DNA from: RGIG5612 sp017511185
GTDB taxonomy: Bacteria; Bacillota; Clostridia; Lachnospirales; Lachnospiraceae
Assembly: GCA_017511185.1 (NCBI GenBank)
Contig: JAFWLF010000006.1
Span: 1-64,000 of the forward strand
Direction of reading: 5' to 3'
Length of the DNA stretch: 64,000 nucleotides
A program made the translations under genes and the position numbers. How positions within the stretch are numbered: the first letter of the stretch is position 1; every line of letters starts with the position of its first letter. Below, one piece after another: positions 1-7,969 of the stretch. The notes beneath the pieces were generated by a model. It searched no databases, was not told the DNA's origin, and was given only the letters and a program-made list of their open reading frames with translations.

Positions 1-776
1 CCGCCATCCATTGGTTCGATCTCCGAAACGGCACGGATCCGGATCTTGCCTCTGCCGGTCCGGTAAGCTTCTTCGATGCCTTTTCTTCCCAGGATCGTTG
101 CTCCGGTCGGAAAATCCGGTCCTTTGACGATCTTCATGACATCTTCGATCGTGGTCTGATTACCTTCTGTCTTGTCATCTATGATCTTTACAACGGCGTC
201 GATCAGTTCTCCCAGGTTGTGCGGCGGGATATTGGTTGCCATACCGACTGCAATACCCGTTGTTCCGTTAGCCAGAAGGTTTGGATACCGGGAAGGCAGA
301 ACGGTCGGTTCTTTTTCTGTTTCATCAAAGTTCGGAATAAAGTCTACGGTGTTTTTATTGATATCCGCCAGCATCTCCATTGCGATCTTTGAGAGTCTTG
401 CTTCGGTATAACGCATGGCAGCAGCACCGTCTCCGTCTTCCGAGCCGAAGTTTCCATGTCCGTCAACCAACGGATATCTGGTCGACCAATCCTGTGCCAT
501 GTTGACCAATGCTCCATAAATGGAGGAGTCTCCGTGCGGATGGTACTTACCCATGGTATCGCCGACGATACGGGCGCATTTCCGGTGTGGTTTATCCGGA
601 CCATTATTCAGTTCGATCATCGAAAAGAGGACTCTCCGCTGAACCGGTTTTAATCCGTCCCTGACATCCGGCAATGCTCTGGAAGCAATAACGCTCATCG
701 CATAGTCGATATAGGAGGTCTCCATCGTCTGTTTCAGATCGACTTCTTCTATTTTGTCAAAAATATGCTCGTCCAT
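1..776 (-). CDS. gyrA: DNA gyrase subunit A, N-terminal part (cut by window edge)
   Basis: GyrA is the DNA-breaking and rejoining subunit of gyrase, which introduces negative supercoils using ATP hydrolysed by GyrB. Only the first ~258 residues are present; the gene continues beyond base 1. The ATG is at 774-776 (complement). The protein opens MDEHIFDKIEEVDLKQ and then shows the conserved GyrA signatures SYIDYAMSVIASRALPDVRDG, YHPHGDSS and AAAMRYTEARL, which lead to the active-site tyrosine region, and later VGMATNIPPHNL. It lies 38 bp downstream of gyrB in the same direction, the usual order. The quinolone-region residue equivalent to E. coli Asp87 reads Gly (HGDSSIYG), probably lineage-typical. 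The identification is certain. Confidence 0.97.
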   Translation of the reverse strand, partial: MDEHIFDKIEEVDLKQTMETSYIDYAMSVIASRALPDVRDGLKPVQRRVLFSMIELNNGPDKPHRKCARIVGDTMGKYHPHGDSSIYGALVNMAQDWSTRYPLVDGHGNFGSEDGDGAAAMRYTEARLSKIAMEMLADINKNTVDFIPNFDETEKEPTVLPSRYPNLLANGTTGIAVGMATNIPPHNLGELIDAVVKIIDDKTEGNQTTIEDVMKIVKGPDFPTGATILGRKGIEEAYRTGRGKIRIRAVSEIEPMDG

Positions 777-814
777 TTTTACTCCTGTTGTTTCGTATCT
801 GTCTTATTTTGGGA

Positions 815-2761
815 TCAGACATCGATATTTGTCGCATACTTTGCGTTTAATTCGATAAATTCTCTTCTTGGTTCTACTTCATCGCCCATCAGCGTGGTAA
901 AAGTCACATCCAGATCCTGTGGATTTTCATCATCGATCAGGACTTTGGACAAGATCCTGGTATTCGGATCCATTGTGGTCTCCCAAAGCTGGCTGGCGTC
1001 CATTTCGCCCAGACCTTTGTACCGCTGTACCTTATTCTGGTTGTCCCTTCCGATCTCTTCCATGATCTGGTTCAGTTCAGCATCGCTGTATGCATAGTAC
1101 TGTTTTTTATTTCTGGTTACCTGATACAGCGGCGGTTTTGCCAGATAGACATATCCTCCCTTGATCAGCTCCGGCATGAACCGGTAGAAGAAGGTCAGAA
1201 GCAAGGTGGCGATATGTGCGCCGTCGACATCAGCATCGGTCATGATGATGATCTTGTGGTAACGCAGCTTGGAAATATCAAAATCCTCATGGATTCCTGT
1301 TCCAAACGCTGTGATCATGGCTTTGATCTCTGCGTTGCCCAGAATTTTATCCAGTCTTGCCTTTTCTACGTTCAGGATCTTGCCGCGGAGCGGAAGGATT
1401 GCCTGCGTGTTTCTTTTTCTAGCTTTTTTTGCGCTGCCGCCTGCGGAATCTCCCTCAACAATAAAGATTTCACAGTTTTCCGGGTTCTTATCCGTACAGT
1501 CTGCAAGTTTTCCAGGAAGTGCACCGCCTGCCAGCGGAGATTTCCGGGTTGCTTCCCGGGCTTTCCTTGCTGCATCTCTTGCCCGCTGTGCCAGAAGGGA
1601 TTTTTCACAGATCGTACGGGCAACTTGCGGGTTCTGCTCCAGGAAATATGTCAGCTGTTCGCGGACAACTGCCTGAACTGCCGTCTTTGCTTCGGAGTTT
1701 CCAAGCTTCTGCTTGGTCTGACCTTCAAACTGCGGGTCCTCGACCTTAACGGAAACGATAGCGCTTAAGCCCTCGCGGATGTCTTCGCCGGAGAGATTTG
1801 GCTCTTTTTCCTTTAAAATCTTATTGGTTCGCGCATAGTTGTTAAACACACTGGTCAGGGCGGTCTTTAATCCTTCCAGATGGGTGCCGCCTTCCGGTGT
1901 GTTGATATTGTTGACAAAGGTATAAATACCTTCGTTGTATCCATTGTTATGCTGCATCGCAACTTCGACTGCCACATTGTTCTTCATGCCTTCGAAATAC
2001 ATAATATCCTCATAAAGAGGGGTATTGCTCCGGTTAATGTAGGCAACGAATTCTTTAATACCGCCTTCGTAGTGGAAGGTTTTTTCCTGCTCTTTTCCCT
2101 CGCGGGTATCTGTCAGCGTAATTTTAAGTCCCTTTGTCAGGAACGCCATCTCACGGAGTCTTGTCTGCAGGGTTTTATAGTCATAAACAGTAACTTCAAA
2201 GATCTCCCGGTCCGGAAGGAACGTGATCGTAGAGCCTGTCTTTTCAACCGGGCAGTCCCCCAGAACTTCCAGTGCATGTTTTGCTTTTCCACGGGTATAC
2301 TGCTGATGATGGATCTTGCCTTCCCGGTAAATGGTGACATCCAGCTTCTCGGAAAGCGCATTCACTACAGATGCGCCTACACCATGCAGTCCGCCGGATA
2401 CTTTATAACCGCCGCCGCCAAATTTGCCGCCGGCATGCAGTTTTGTGAATACCAGTTCCACGGCAGAAACGCCTTCTTTGGTGTTGATTCCTGTCGGAAT
2501 ACCTCTTCCGTTATCTTCGACTGTAATAGAATCATCCGGATTGATCGTCACTTTGATCTCCGTGCAGTAGCCAGCCAGGGCTTCATCGACTGCGTTGTCT
2601 ACGATCTCATAGACCAGATGATGGAGTCCTCTCTCCGAGATACTGCCGATATACATACCCGGACGCTTCCGGACGGCTTCCAGACCTTCCAGGACCTGGA
2701 TATTATCCGCGCCGTATTCTGCCGTTACTTCTGTATTCTGTAAATCTTTTTCTTCTGCCAT
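815..2761 (-). CDS. gyrB: DNA gyrase subunit B
   Basis: ATPase subunit of DNA gyrase, 648 aa, normal length for Gram-positive GyrB. The GHKL ATPase domain (about residues 1-220) shows the Bergerat-fold motifs EIVDNAVDEALAG, VEDNGRGIPTGIN and GGLHGVGASVVNALS. The transducer domain follows, then the TOPRIM domain around residue 420-540 with EIFIVEGDSAGGSAKKA and the metal-binding MTDADVDGAHI. The C-terminus carries the RYKGLGEMDASQLWETTMD GyrA-binding signature. The gene starts 12 bp after recF and is followed closely by gyrA, so the three are likely co-transcribed from the dnaA side. TopoIV ParE is the only real alternative, and the recF-gyrB-gyrA order excludes it. Confidence 0.98.
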   Translation of the reverse strand: MAEEKDLQNTEVTAEYGADNIQVLEGLEAVRKRPGMYIGSISERGLHHLVYEIVDNAVDEALAGYCTEIKVTINPDDSITVEDNGRGIPTGINTKEGVSAVELVFTKLHAGGKFGGGGYKVSGGLHGVGASVVNALSEKLDVTIYREGKIHHQQYTRGKAKHALEVLGDCPVEKTGSTITFLPDREIFEVTVYDYKTLQTRLREMAFLTKGLKITLTDTREGKEQEKTFHYEGGIKEFVAYINRSNTPLYEDIMYFEGMKNNVAVEVAMQHNNGYNEGIYTFVNNINTPEGGTHLEGLKTALTSVFNNYARTNKILKEKEPNLSGEDIREGLSAIVSVKVEDPQFEGQTKQKLGNSEAKTAVQAVVREQLTYFLEQNPQVARTICEKSLLAQRARDAARKAREATRKSPLAGGALPGKLADCTDKNPENCEIFIVEGDSAGGSAKKARKRNTQAILPLRGKILNVEKARLDKILGNAEIKAMITAFGTGIHEDFDISKLRYHKIIIMTDADVDGAHIATLLLTFFYRFMPELIKGGYVYLAKPPLYQVTRNKKQYYAYSDAELNQIMEEIGRDNQNKVQRYKGLGEMDASQLWETTMDPNTRILSKVLIDDENPQDLDVTFTTLMGDEVEPRREFIELNAKYATNIDV

Positions 2762-2773
2762 CGTTTTTCCTTC

Positions 2774-3865
2774 TTACTCTTTGATTGCTGCGTCTTTGAT
2801 ATAGAATTTTTTAGCTGATCCGATCTCGTTTTCCACAAACTCATCCACACCAGTACAGGTGATGATGGTCTGTGTTTCCCCGATGCTCTTCAGCAGCATC
2901 TGCTGCCGGTTTCGATCCAGTTCCGAAAGAACATCGTCCAGCAGGAGGATCGGTTTTTCTTTTTTTATCTTTTCGATCATTTTGATCTCGGCCATTTTCA
3001 GGGAAAGCACACAGGTTCTCTGCTGCCCCTGGCTGCCAAATAGTTTTAGATTTTTCGTATCTTCGAAAAATGAAAAATCATCTCTGTGCGGACCGACGGA
3101 TGTATTCTTGTAGATCCGGTCCCGGTCGCGGTTTTTCAAAAGGGATTCATAAAACGCTTCTGCTGTAACATTTGGTTCATACACCAGTTTCAGTTTTTCT
3201 TTCCCTTCCGTGATCTGATAATGAATATCAAAAATGATATCGTTCATCTCTTCCAGAAAAGAGGTTCTCCGTTTGATGATGCGTGTTCCGTACTGTGCTA
3301 ACTGCAGATCCCAAATATCCAGCGTCTCCAGCAGTTCCTGCGTTCTGGATCTGTCTTCATCCATTTTTTTCAGCAGCTCATGCCGCTGATTCAGGATTTT
3401 GGAATAATTGATCAGATCATTTACGTAGATCGGGTCGATCTGACAGAGTTCCTGATTCACAAAGGTCCGCCGTACCAAGGGTCCCCTTTTGATCAGATCC
3501 AGATCTTCCGGAGAGAAAATGACAACATTAACGTTTCCGTAAAGTTCACTTAACTTTTTAATCGGGATCCGGTTGACCGCAATTCCCTTGCTGCCATTCT
3601 TTTTCAGATGGATATCGATCCGCAGGGGGAAAGTGTCTTTAAAAAATTCCCCTTTGATATGCGCCTGTGTTTCCTTCAGCCGGATGATTTCATTTTCTTT
3701 GCTGTGCCTGTGGCTCTTTCCGAGTCCGCACATATAAATGCCTTCCAGGATATTGGTCTTTCCCTGTGCATTTTCTCCGTAAATAATGTTGATTCCCGGC
3801 GCAAATTCGATGAAAAGATTCTCATAATTTCTGAAATTGTTAAATTCAAGACTTTTTATTTGCAT
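2774..3865 (-). CDS. recF: DNA replication and repair protein RecF
   Basis: RecF is an SMC-like ABC ATPase that helps load RecA at single-strand gaps through RecO and RecR. The protein is 363 aa, normal for the family. It opens MQIKSLEFNNFRNYENL, the typical RecF N-terminus. The Walker A is GENAQGKTNILEGIYM (about 35-50), the ABC signature region is GSQGQQRTCVLSLKMAEI (about 300), and Walker B/D-loop is PILLLDDVLSELDRNR. Its first codons overlap the end of the S4-domain gene by 10 bp, which suggests translational coupling. Position between yaaA and gyrB is the classical origin order. Confidence 0.97.
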   Translation of the reverse strand: MQIKSLEFNNFRNYENLFIEFAPGINIIYGENAQGKTNILEGIYMCGLGKSHRHSKENEIIRLKETQAHIKGEFFKDTFPLRIDIHLKKNGSKGIAVNRIPIKKLSELYGNVNVVIFSPEDLDLIKRGPLVRRTFVNQELCQIDPIYVNDLINYSKILNQRHELLKKMDEDRSRTQELLETLDIWDLQLAQYGTRIIKRRTSFLEEMNDIIFDIHYQITEGKEKLKLVYEPNVTAEAFYESLLKNRDRDRIYKNTSVGPHRDDFSFFEDTKNLKLFGSQGQQRTCVLSLKMAEIKMIEKIKKEKPILLLDDVLSELDRNRQQMLLKSIGETQTIITCTGVDEFVENEIGSAKKFYIKDAAIKE

Positions 3866-4065
3866 ATGAGAATTTTCTCTCCGTGAAATTCTACCTGATC
3901 TCCATCATGGAGTTTTTTTCCGCGCTGTGTTTCCACCTGACCATTGACCAGAACTTCTCCATCTGCGATCACAATCTTAGCTTCCACGCCGCTGTCAACC
4001 AGACCGGCCGCTTTCAGTGCCTGTCCAAGCTTGATATATTCATCTCTTAAAACGATTTTTTCCAT
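3856..4065 (-). CDS. yaaA: S4-domain RNA-binding protein YaaA (RlbA-like)
   Basis: Small 69-aa protein made almost wholly of one S4 RNA-binding fold. Visible S4 features are YIKLGQALKAAGLVDSGVEAK, the following basic/hydrophobic hairpin IADGEVLVNGQ and VETQRGKKLHDGDQVEF. Proteins of this family sit between dnaN and recF in most Firmicutes; a role in ribosome or RNA binding is assumed from the fold. The stop of dnaN and the start of this gene share a base at 4065, and its end overlaps recF, so it is embedded in a translationally coupled operon. Exact function is unknown. Confidence 0.93.
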   Translation of the reverse strand: MEKIVLRDEYIKLGQALKAAGLVDSGVEAKIVIADGEVLVNGQVETQRGKKLHDGDQVEFHGEKILICK

Positions 4066-5165
4066 TATCTGTTGATATTGACTGGCAGGATAATGTAAAT
4101 ATATCCACCATCTTTATCTCTGATGAAGCAAGGAGCATTGGAATTGACAAAGAAAATATCAACTTCTTCATCATCAATGACTTTCAATGCTTCCAGGAAG
4201 AACCGCGGATTAAATCCAATCACCAGATCTTTTCCATCTTTATGAATGTAAAGGTGGCTGTTCATGGATCCTAAAGAGGAAGAAATCTCAATATTGATCT
4301 CACCATCCCGGATATCAAAGATGATCGGCTTCTTCTCACCTTCCCGGGTCAGTGTAAATGCACGGTCAATTGTATTTAAGAAATCATTCCGATTGATCTT
4401 TACTGCGGTTTCATAGTCAGAAGAGATCATCTGATCTACGTTGAAATATTCTCCCTCGATCAGACGGGAAATCACTTTCGTGCTGCCAAAACTGAATTTA
4501 ATGAATTTCTTATCAAAGGTGATATCCACCGGATCATCTTTTTCTCCGCCTAAGATACGGCTGATCTCATTTAATGTCTTTCCCGGAACAATGACTTTGC
4601 AAGGTTCATACGTATTTGCCAGCTGTTCTTTACGGATGGAAATACGATGGCTGTCCAAAGACACGATTTTGATCTGGTCTCCGGATACTTCAAATAATTC
4701 ACCGCGCATAATGGCATTTGCATCCGTAGCCGCAATAGAAAAGATTGTCTGCCGGATCAGTTCCTTTAATAAGAACTGAGACATCGTTATCTTATTTTCT
4801 GTATTTTCCCGCGGGAGCTCCGGAAATTCGTTCGGATTGTTTCCATTCAGGACAAATTCGGAATCTTCACAAGTGATCCGCACTTTAAAGTTTACACTGG
4901 TCTCGATCACGACCTGGTTGTCAGGAAGTTTTCTGACAATATCACTTAAGATACGAGCATTGATCGTAATTTTGCCCGGAGTTTCGATTTTGCCATTGAT
5001 AACAGTCTCGATTCCCATATCATTATCGTTTGCAATAATACGGATATCGCTGGTAGCATCGATCAGAAACGATTCCAAAATAGGAAGTGTCGTTTTCCCC
5101 GGAACGGCACGAAGTGCGATGTTGATTCCATAAAGCAGATCATTTTTTGAACAGGATATTTTCAT
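4065..5165 (-). CDS. dnaN: DNA polymerase III beta subunit (sliding clamp)
   Basis: The beta clamp encircles DNA and tethers the replicative polymerase. The protein is 366 aa, standard length, with three repeated clamp domains. It begins MKISCSKNDLLYGINIALRAVPGK, the typical N-terminal clamp start, has LPDNQVVIETS and NEFPELPRENT in domain 1/2, and ends with NSNAPCFIRDKDGGYIYIILPVNI, which matches the family C-terminus carrying the conserved D..Y.y.imP.r motif that shapes the hydrophobic partner-binding pocket. A 258-bp AT-rich gap containing near-DnaA-boxes separates it from dnaA upstream. Confidence 0.98.
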   Translation of the reverse strand: MKISCSKNDLLYGINIALRAVPGKTTLPILESFLIDATSDIRIIANDNDMGIETVINGKIETPGKITINARILSDIVRKLPDNQVVIETSVNFKVRITCEDSEFVLNGNNPNEFPELPRENTENKITMSQFLLKELIRQTIFSIAATDANAIMRGELFEVSGDQIKIVSLDSHRISIRKEQLANTYEPCKVIVPGKTLNEISRILGGEKDDPVDITFDKKFIKFSFGSTKVISRLIEGEYFNVDQMISSDYETAVKINRNDFLNTIDRAFTLTREGEKKPIIFDIRDGEINIEISSSLGSMNSHLYIHKDGKDLVIGFNPRFFLEALKVIDDEEVDIFFVNSNAPCFIRDKDGGYIYIILPVNINR

Positions 5166-5423
5166 TTGTGTATATCTCCCTTCGAGAAAAAATGTGTTTA
5201 ATAAATATATATATAATAACCAGTAGTAACCGTAGTTTCTGTTAATTTGTGAAAAGGACAGATAAACCCTTGCAGCTATAACAAAAACGGATGTGAATAC
5301 TTCTGTTTATCAAAATCGGAAGATTTGTGAAAAAGCGGAGTTTCCTTTTTTGGGAAAAAAGAGTTCCCATCGCATCCACATATTAGGCACGGAAAAAAGC
5401 CTGATCTGTGGAAAGGATGTTAA
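5166..5423. other. dnaA-dnaN intergenic region, possible accessory origin part
   Basis: This 258-bp gap has no gene. It contains an alternating AT tract (5201-5217) that could melt easily, and imperfect DnaA-box-like words such as TGTGGAAAG near 5407-5415 and TCCACATATT near 5376. In several Firmicutes the origin is bipartite with one part on each side of dnaA, and this region is in the right place for the second part. It must also hold the dnaN promoter and the end of the dnaA transcript. No strong terminator was identified. Confidence 0.45.
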
Positions 5424-6788
5424 TTAAGCAGGAATGATCTTTTTCTTTAAGATTTCCAGGTCTTTTTTCACTTTTTCATTCTTTTCCATTTCTTTTTGTA
5501 TCTTTTCATAACCATGGATCACTGTTGTATGATCCCGGTTGCCTATTTTCTTTCCAATGACAGAAAGAGCCACATCAGTCAGCGTTCTGCAAAGATACAT
5601 GATCAGCTGCCTTGGATAGACGATATCCTGACTCTTCTTCTTGGACGTGATATCACTGACGGAAATATTAAAATGTTCCGCAACGATTTTAATGATCATA
5701 TCCGGCGTGACTTCTTTCTGCGCTTCGTTGAAAAGATCAGAAAGAACATCTTCTGCAAATTTCAGGGTGATTTCTGTAGAAGTCAGCTTGGAATAAGCAA
5801 TGATCTTAGTTAATGCACCTTCCAGCTCCCGGATATTAGAGTTAACGTTTGTTGCAATATAGTTGATCACAGCATCATCAATTCCGGAAACCTGTTCCAA
5901 TTCAATCTTTTTCTTTAAAATTGCAACACGGGTTTCATAATTTGGAGACTGGATATCCACCGGAAGTCCCCATAAGAAACGGGAACAAAGTCTCTCTTCC
6001 AGATTATCAATCTCTTTTGGAGGTTTATCCGAAGAAATAATGATCTGTTTTTTGCTTTCGTATAAAGCATTGAATGTATGGAAAAACTCCTGCTGTGTAC
6101 TTTCCTTTCCGCTGATAAACTGGATATCGTCAATCAGAAGAACATCTACGTTGCGGTATTTTTCACGGAATAATGTATTTGCCAGAGGATTATCGTTCCG
6201 TCCACGGATCGCATCGATAATTTCATTGGTAAAGGTCTCACTGGTCACGTATAATACCCGCATAGAAGGATTGTGTTCCAGAATAAAATGAGCAATGGCC
6301 TGCATCAGATGAGTCTTTCCAAGACCCACACCGCCGTAAATATAAAGCGGATTGTAGATTTCTGCAGGAGACTCTGCAACTGCAAGAGCAGCTGCATGTG
6401 CCAGGTTATTGCTTTCGCCGACCACGAAATTGGAAAACGTATATTTCGGGTTCAGACCGGCCTTTTCAAAGACATCCATCTGCTCGGAATGAGCTTCTTT
6501 GGAAATGGCTTCCGTTGTTTCCTTCAGCTGGTTTGGAAGGATGAATTCAATTTCATAAGGAGAACCAAGGACTTCTTCCACAGATACTTTTAATGGAAGA
6601 TAATACTTTTTCTTGATGATCTGAAGTCCGACAGACTCTTCCGGAACGACAACAATGATGGTGTCATTCTCGACCGCTTCTACCGTAAGCGGCAGCAGCC
6701 AGGTATTAAAAGAGACATCCGAAATGTCATATTCCTGCTTTAAATGATTGAGGATTTCGGGCCAGCGTTCCCGGATCTGCTCTAACAT
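5424..6788 (-). CDS. dnaA: Chromosomal replication initiator DnaA
   Basis: DnaA binds DnaA boxes at oriC, oligomerises with ATP and melts the origin. The protein is 454 aa, normal for Firmicutes. Domain I is about 1-90. The AAA+ domain III has Walker A YGGVGLGKTHLMQA (about 152), Walker B DVLLIDDIQFISGK and the sensor region RLCSRFLWGLPVDI. Domain IV at the C-terminus has the DNA-binding signature IGNRDHTTVIHGYEKI. The ATG at 6786-6788 is preceded by a Shine-Dalgarno (AAGGAGA on the minus strand). Position next to the DnaA-box cluster and divergent from rpmH confirms the identification. Confidence 0.98.
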   Translation of the reverse strand: MLEQIRERWPEILNHLKQEYDISDVSFNTWLLPLTVEAVENDTIIVVVPEESVGLQIIKKKYYLPLKVSVEEVLGSPYEIEFILPNQLKETTEAISKEAHSEQMDVFEKAGLNPKYTFSNFVVGESNNLAHAAALAVAESPAEIYNPLYIYGGVGLGKTHLMQAIAHFILEHNPSMRVLYVTSETFTNEIIDAIRGRNDNPLANTLFREKYRNVDVLLIDDIQFISGKESTQQEFFHTFNALYESKKQIIISSDKPPKEIDNLEERLCSRFLWGLPVDIQSPNYETRVAILKKKIELEQVSGIDDAVINYIATNVNSNIRELEGALTKIIAYSKLTSTEITLKFAEDVLSDLFNEAQKEVTPDMIIKIVAEHFNISVSDITSKKKSQDIVYPRQLIMYLCRTLTDVALSVIGKKIGNRDHTTVIHGYEKIQKEMEKNEKVKKDLEILKKKIIPA

Positions 6789-6910
6789 AAAAGTTCTCCT
6801 TTACAAGAATAAAAGCGGTAGAAATTTGCCGCCTGATTGATCTGTGTATATAATAATATAAATAAGGAAAGTTTTCAACAAAACAGGCAAAAAAGAAATA
6901 CCCAAAATTT

Positions 6911-6930
6911 TGTGGATAACGTGTGGATAA
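6911..6930 (+). promoter_or_regulatory. Two adjacent perfect DnaA boxes
   Basis: TGTGGATAA occurs twice, at 6911-6919 and 6922-6930, separated by two bases. It is the reverse complement of the DnaA-box consensus TTATCCACA. Close same-strand pairs are typical high-affinity DnaA assembly sites. Confidence 0.9.
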
Positions 6931-7119
6931 AAAGGTTTCAGAGGGGTCTGAAAAAAAGTTAATGACATTTTATCAACAATATGTGGAAAACTTTTCATCG
7001 TTAAAAATCCCATAAAATAAGGCATTTTTGAGAATTGAAAACAGGGAATAAAGATTTTTGGAAAGAAAAAGTGTTTTTTATTTCGTACAAAATGGTGCTT
7101 GTGGATGTTTTGAACATTT

Positions 7120-7128
7120 TGTGGATAA
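7120..7128 (+). promoter_or_regulatory. Perfect DnaA box near rpmH promoter
   Basis: TGTGGATAA lies only 16 bp upstream of the rpmH -35 box (7145-7150). Besides origin function, DnaA bound here could affect rpmH transcription; that is inference. Confidence 0.85.
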
Positions 7129-7144
7129 AGAAAAGAAAAAAAAC

Positions 7145-7173
7145 TTGACGAACAGAAAACCCACGAGTACAAT
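7145..7173 (+). promoter_or_regulatory. Sigma-A promoter of rpmH
   Basis: A -35 box TTGACG (7145-7150) and -10 box TACAAT (7168-7173) are separated by 17 bp, each one base off consensus. The predicted start is about 7180, giving a short leader before the rpmH Shine-Dalgarno AAGGAGGTGG. Confidence 0.85.
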
Positions 7174-7215
7174 AAAAAAGCTATTTTTCTAGAATAACAA
7201 GGAGGTGGTAGCCTT

Positions 7216-7353
7216 ATGAGCAAAATGACCTTTCAGCCGAAAAAAAGATCAAGAGCGAAGGTTCATGGTTTTAGAGCAAGAATGAGCACTCCAGGCGGCA
7301 GAAAAGTGTTATCTGCAAGGAGAGCAAAAGGAAGAAAAGTTTTATCAGCTTAA
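7216..7353 (+). CDS. rpmH: 50S ribosomal protein L34
   Basis: Small 45-aa ribosomal protein of the large subunit. The translation MSKMTFQPKKRSRAKVHGF continues with ARMSTPGGRKVLSARRAKGR, the canonical L34 pattern (tFQPkkrkR.kvHGFr.RM.t..GR.vl..RR.kGR). The Shine-Dalgarno AAGGAGGTGG lies just upstream, and a near-consensus promoter stands at 7145-7173. A hairpin overlaps its stop codon, so only part of transcription probably continues into rnpA. Position next to oriC is universal in Firmicutes. Confidence 0.98.
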   Translation: MSKMTFQPKKRSRAKVHGFRARMSTPGGRKVLSARRAKGRKVLSA

Positions 7354-7378
7354 GGCCACCCATGAAGAAGGTGGTCTT
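7352..7378 (+). terminator. Partial terminator/attenuator hairpin after rpmH
   Basis: Arms AAGGCCACC (7352-7360) and GGTGGTCTT (7370-7378) pair over nine base pairs with one G-U and a nine-base loop, followed by TCTTCTACTTTG rather than a clean U-tract. It starts on the rpmH stop codon. It would lower but not stop read-through into rnpA, consistent with the much greater need for L34 than for RNase P protein. Confidence 0.6.
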
Positions 7379-7408
7379 TCTTCTACTTTGCTTGGAAGGA
7401 AATTAAAC

Positions 7409-7744
7409 GTGAGAAATATCGACTCGCTTAAGAATACTTCGGCATTCAAAGAAGTCTACGAATTTAACCAATCCGTAGCAAACAAACTGCTGGTCTTATA
7501 TTCTGCACCCGCACAGGGAAAAAAGCTGGGTATTTCGGTCAGCAAAAAAATAGGTAATAGTGTAGTCAGGCACAGAGCGGCAAGACTGATCCGGGTAAGT
7601 TATCTCCATTTAAAAGAACAGCTTCCGGAAGATACGGCACTGATTGTTATCGGCAGGGCCGGCATCGTCGGGAAAAAGCAGGAGGAAGTGGAAGATGCCT
7701 TGCTCCATTTGTGCAAGAAACAGAACTTGGTAAAAGAATCATGA
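7409..7744 (+). CDS. rnpA: Ribonuclease P protein component
   Basis: Protein subunit of RNase P, which trims tRNA 5' leaders; it binds the catalytic RNA and the leader. The start chosen is GTG 7409, preceded by GGAAGGA at 7393-7399; it gives a 111-aa protein opening MRNIDSLKNTSAFKEVYEF, the usual RnpA start. The signature KLGISVSKKIGNSVVRHRAARLIR (residues about 47-70, basic RNR-like motif VVRHRAARL) and DTALIVIGRAGI are present. A TTG seven codons upstream is possible but has no ribosome binding site. The stop overlaps the first codons of yidD. Confidence 0.95.
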   Translation: MRNIDSLKNTSAFKEVYEFNQSVANKLLVLYSAPAQGKKLGISVSKKIGNSVVRHRAARLIRVSYLHLKEQLPEDTALIVIGRAGIVGKKQEEVEDALLHLCKKQNLVKES

Positions 7745-7956
7745 TGAAGAAAGTATTGATTTACCCTATTAAGTTCTATCAAAAGTATCTTTCCGGGCTA
7801 AAACGCTATACACATTGTAAATATTACCCTACCTGTTCTCAGTATGCGATCGAAGCAATTGAGAAGTATGGTCCGCTTAAAGGACTGGGATTAGCAATCT
7901 GGCGTATCTTAAGATGCAATCCATTCTCCAAGGGTGGTTATGACCCGGTACCATAA
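7741..7956 (+). CDS. yidD: Membrane protein insertion efficiency factor YidD
   Basis: 71-aa peripheral membrane protein that assists YidC-dependent membrane insertion. The sequence MMKKVLIYPIKFYQKYLSG, then the cysteine-containing CKYYPTCSQYAIEAIEKYG and the ending RILRCNPFSKGGYDPVP are diagnostic. ATG 7741 (or 7744) overlaps the rnpA stop in ATGATGA, indicating translational coupling. The order rnpA-yidD-yidC is conserved in bacteria. Confidence 0.97.
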   Translation: MMKKVLIYPIKFYQKYLSGLKRYTHCKYYPTCSQYAIEAIEKYGPLKGLGLAIWRILRCNPFSKGGYDPVP

Positions 7957-7969
7957 GGAGGATCTATAA

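Larger units (their letters stand above)
6789..7215. other. oriC: Replication origin (oriC) interval between dnaA and rpmH
   Basis: This 427-bp gap has no convincing gene and is AT-rich. Three perfect DnaA boxes (TGTGGATAA) are present at 6911-6919, 6922-6930 and 7120-7128, all in the same orientation; the first two are 2 bp apart. Near-matches occur at 6970-6978 (TTATCAACA), 6982-6990 (TGTGGAAAA) and 7100-7108 (TGTGGATGT). A very AT-rich stretch at about 6846-6866, next to dnaA, is a candidate unwinding element. Genes on both sides point away from the interval, as expected of a bidirectional origin. It also holds the rpmH promoter and must hold that of dnaA. Confidence 0.88.

Noticed and set aside
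1..776. Gly at the gyrA position equivalent to Asp87 as a quinolone-resistance mutation
   Set aside because: Surrounding residues (SSIYGALVNMAQ) look like the normal wording of Lachnospiraceae GyrA; a fixed lineage difference is likelier than acquired resistance.
1879..2743. Long reading frames antisense to gyrB and other housekeeping genes
   Set aside because: They are mirror frames of strongly conserved genes, without ribosome sites or recognisable products.
6801..7223. A 140-residue reading frame through the origin interval on the minus strand
   Set aside because: Composition is Phe/Leu/Pro-rich noise from AT-rich DNA; it covers DnaA boxes and the rpmH promoter and overlaps rpmH.
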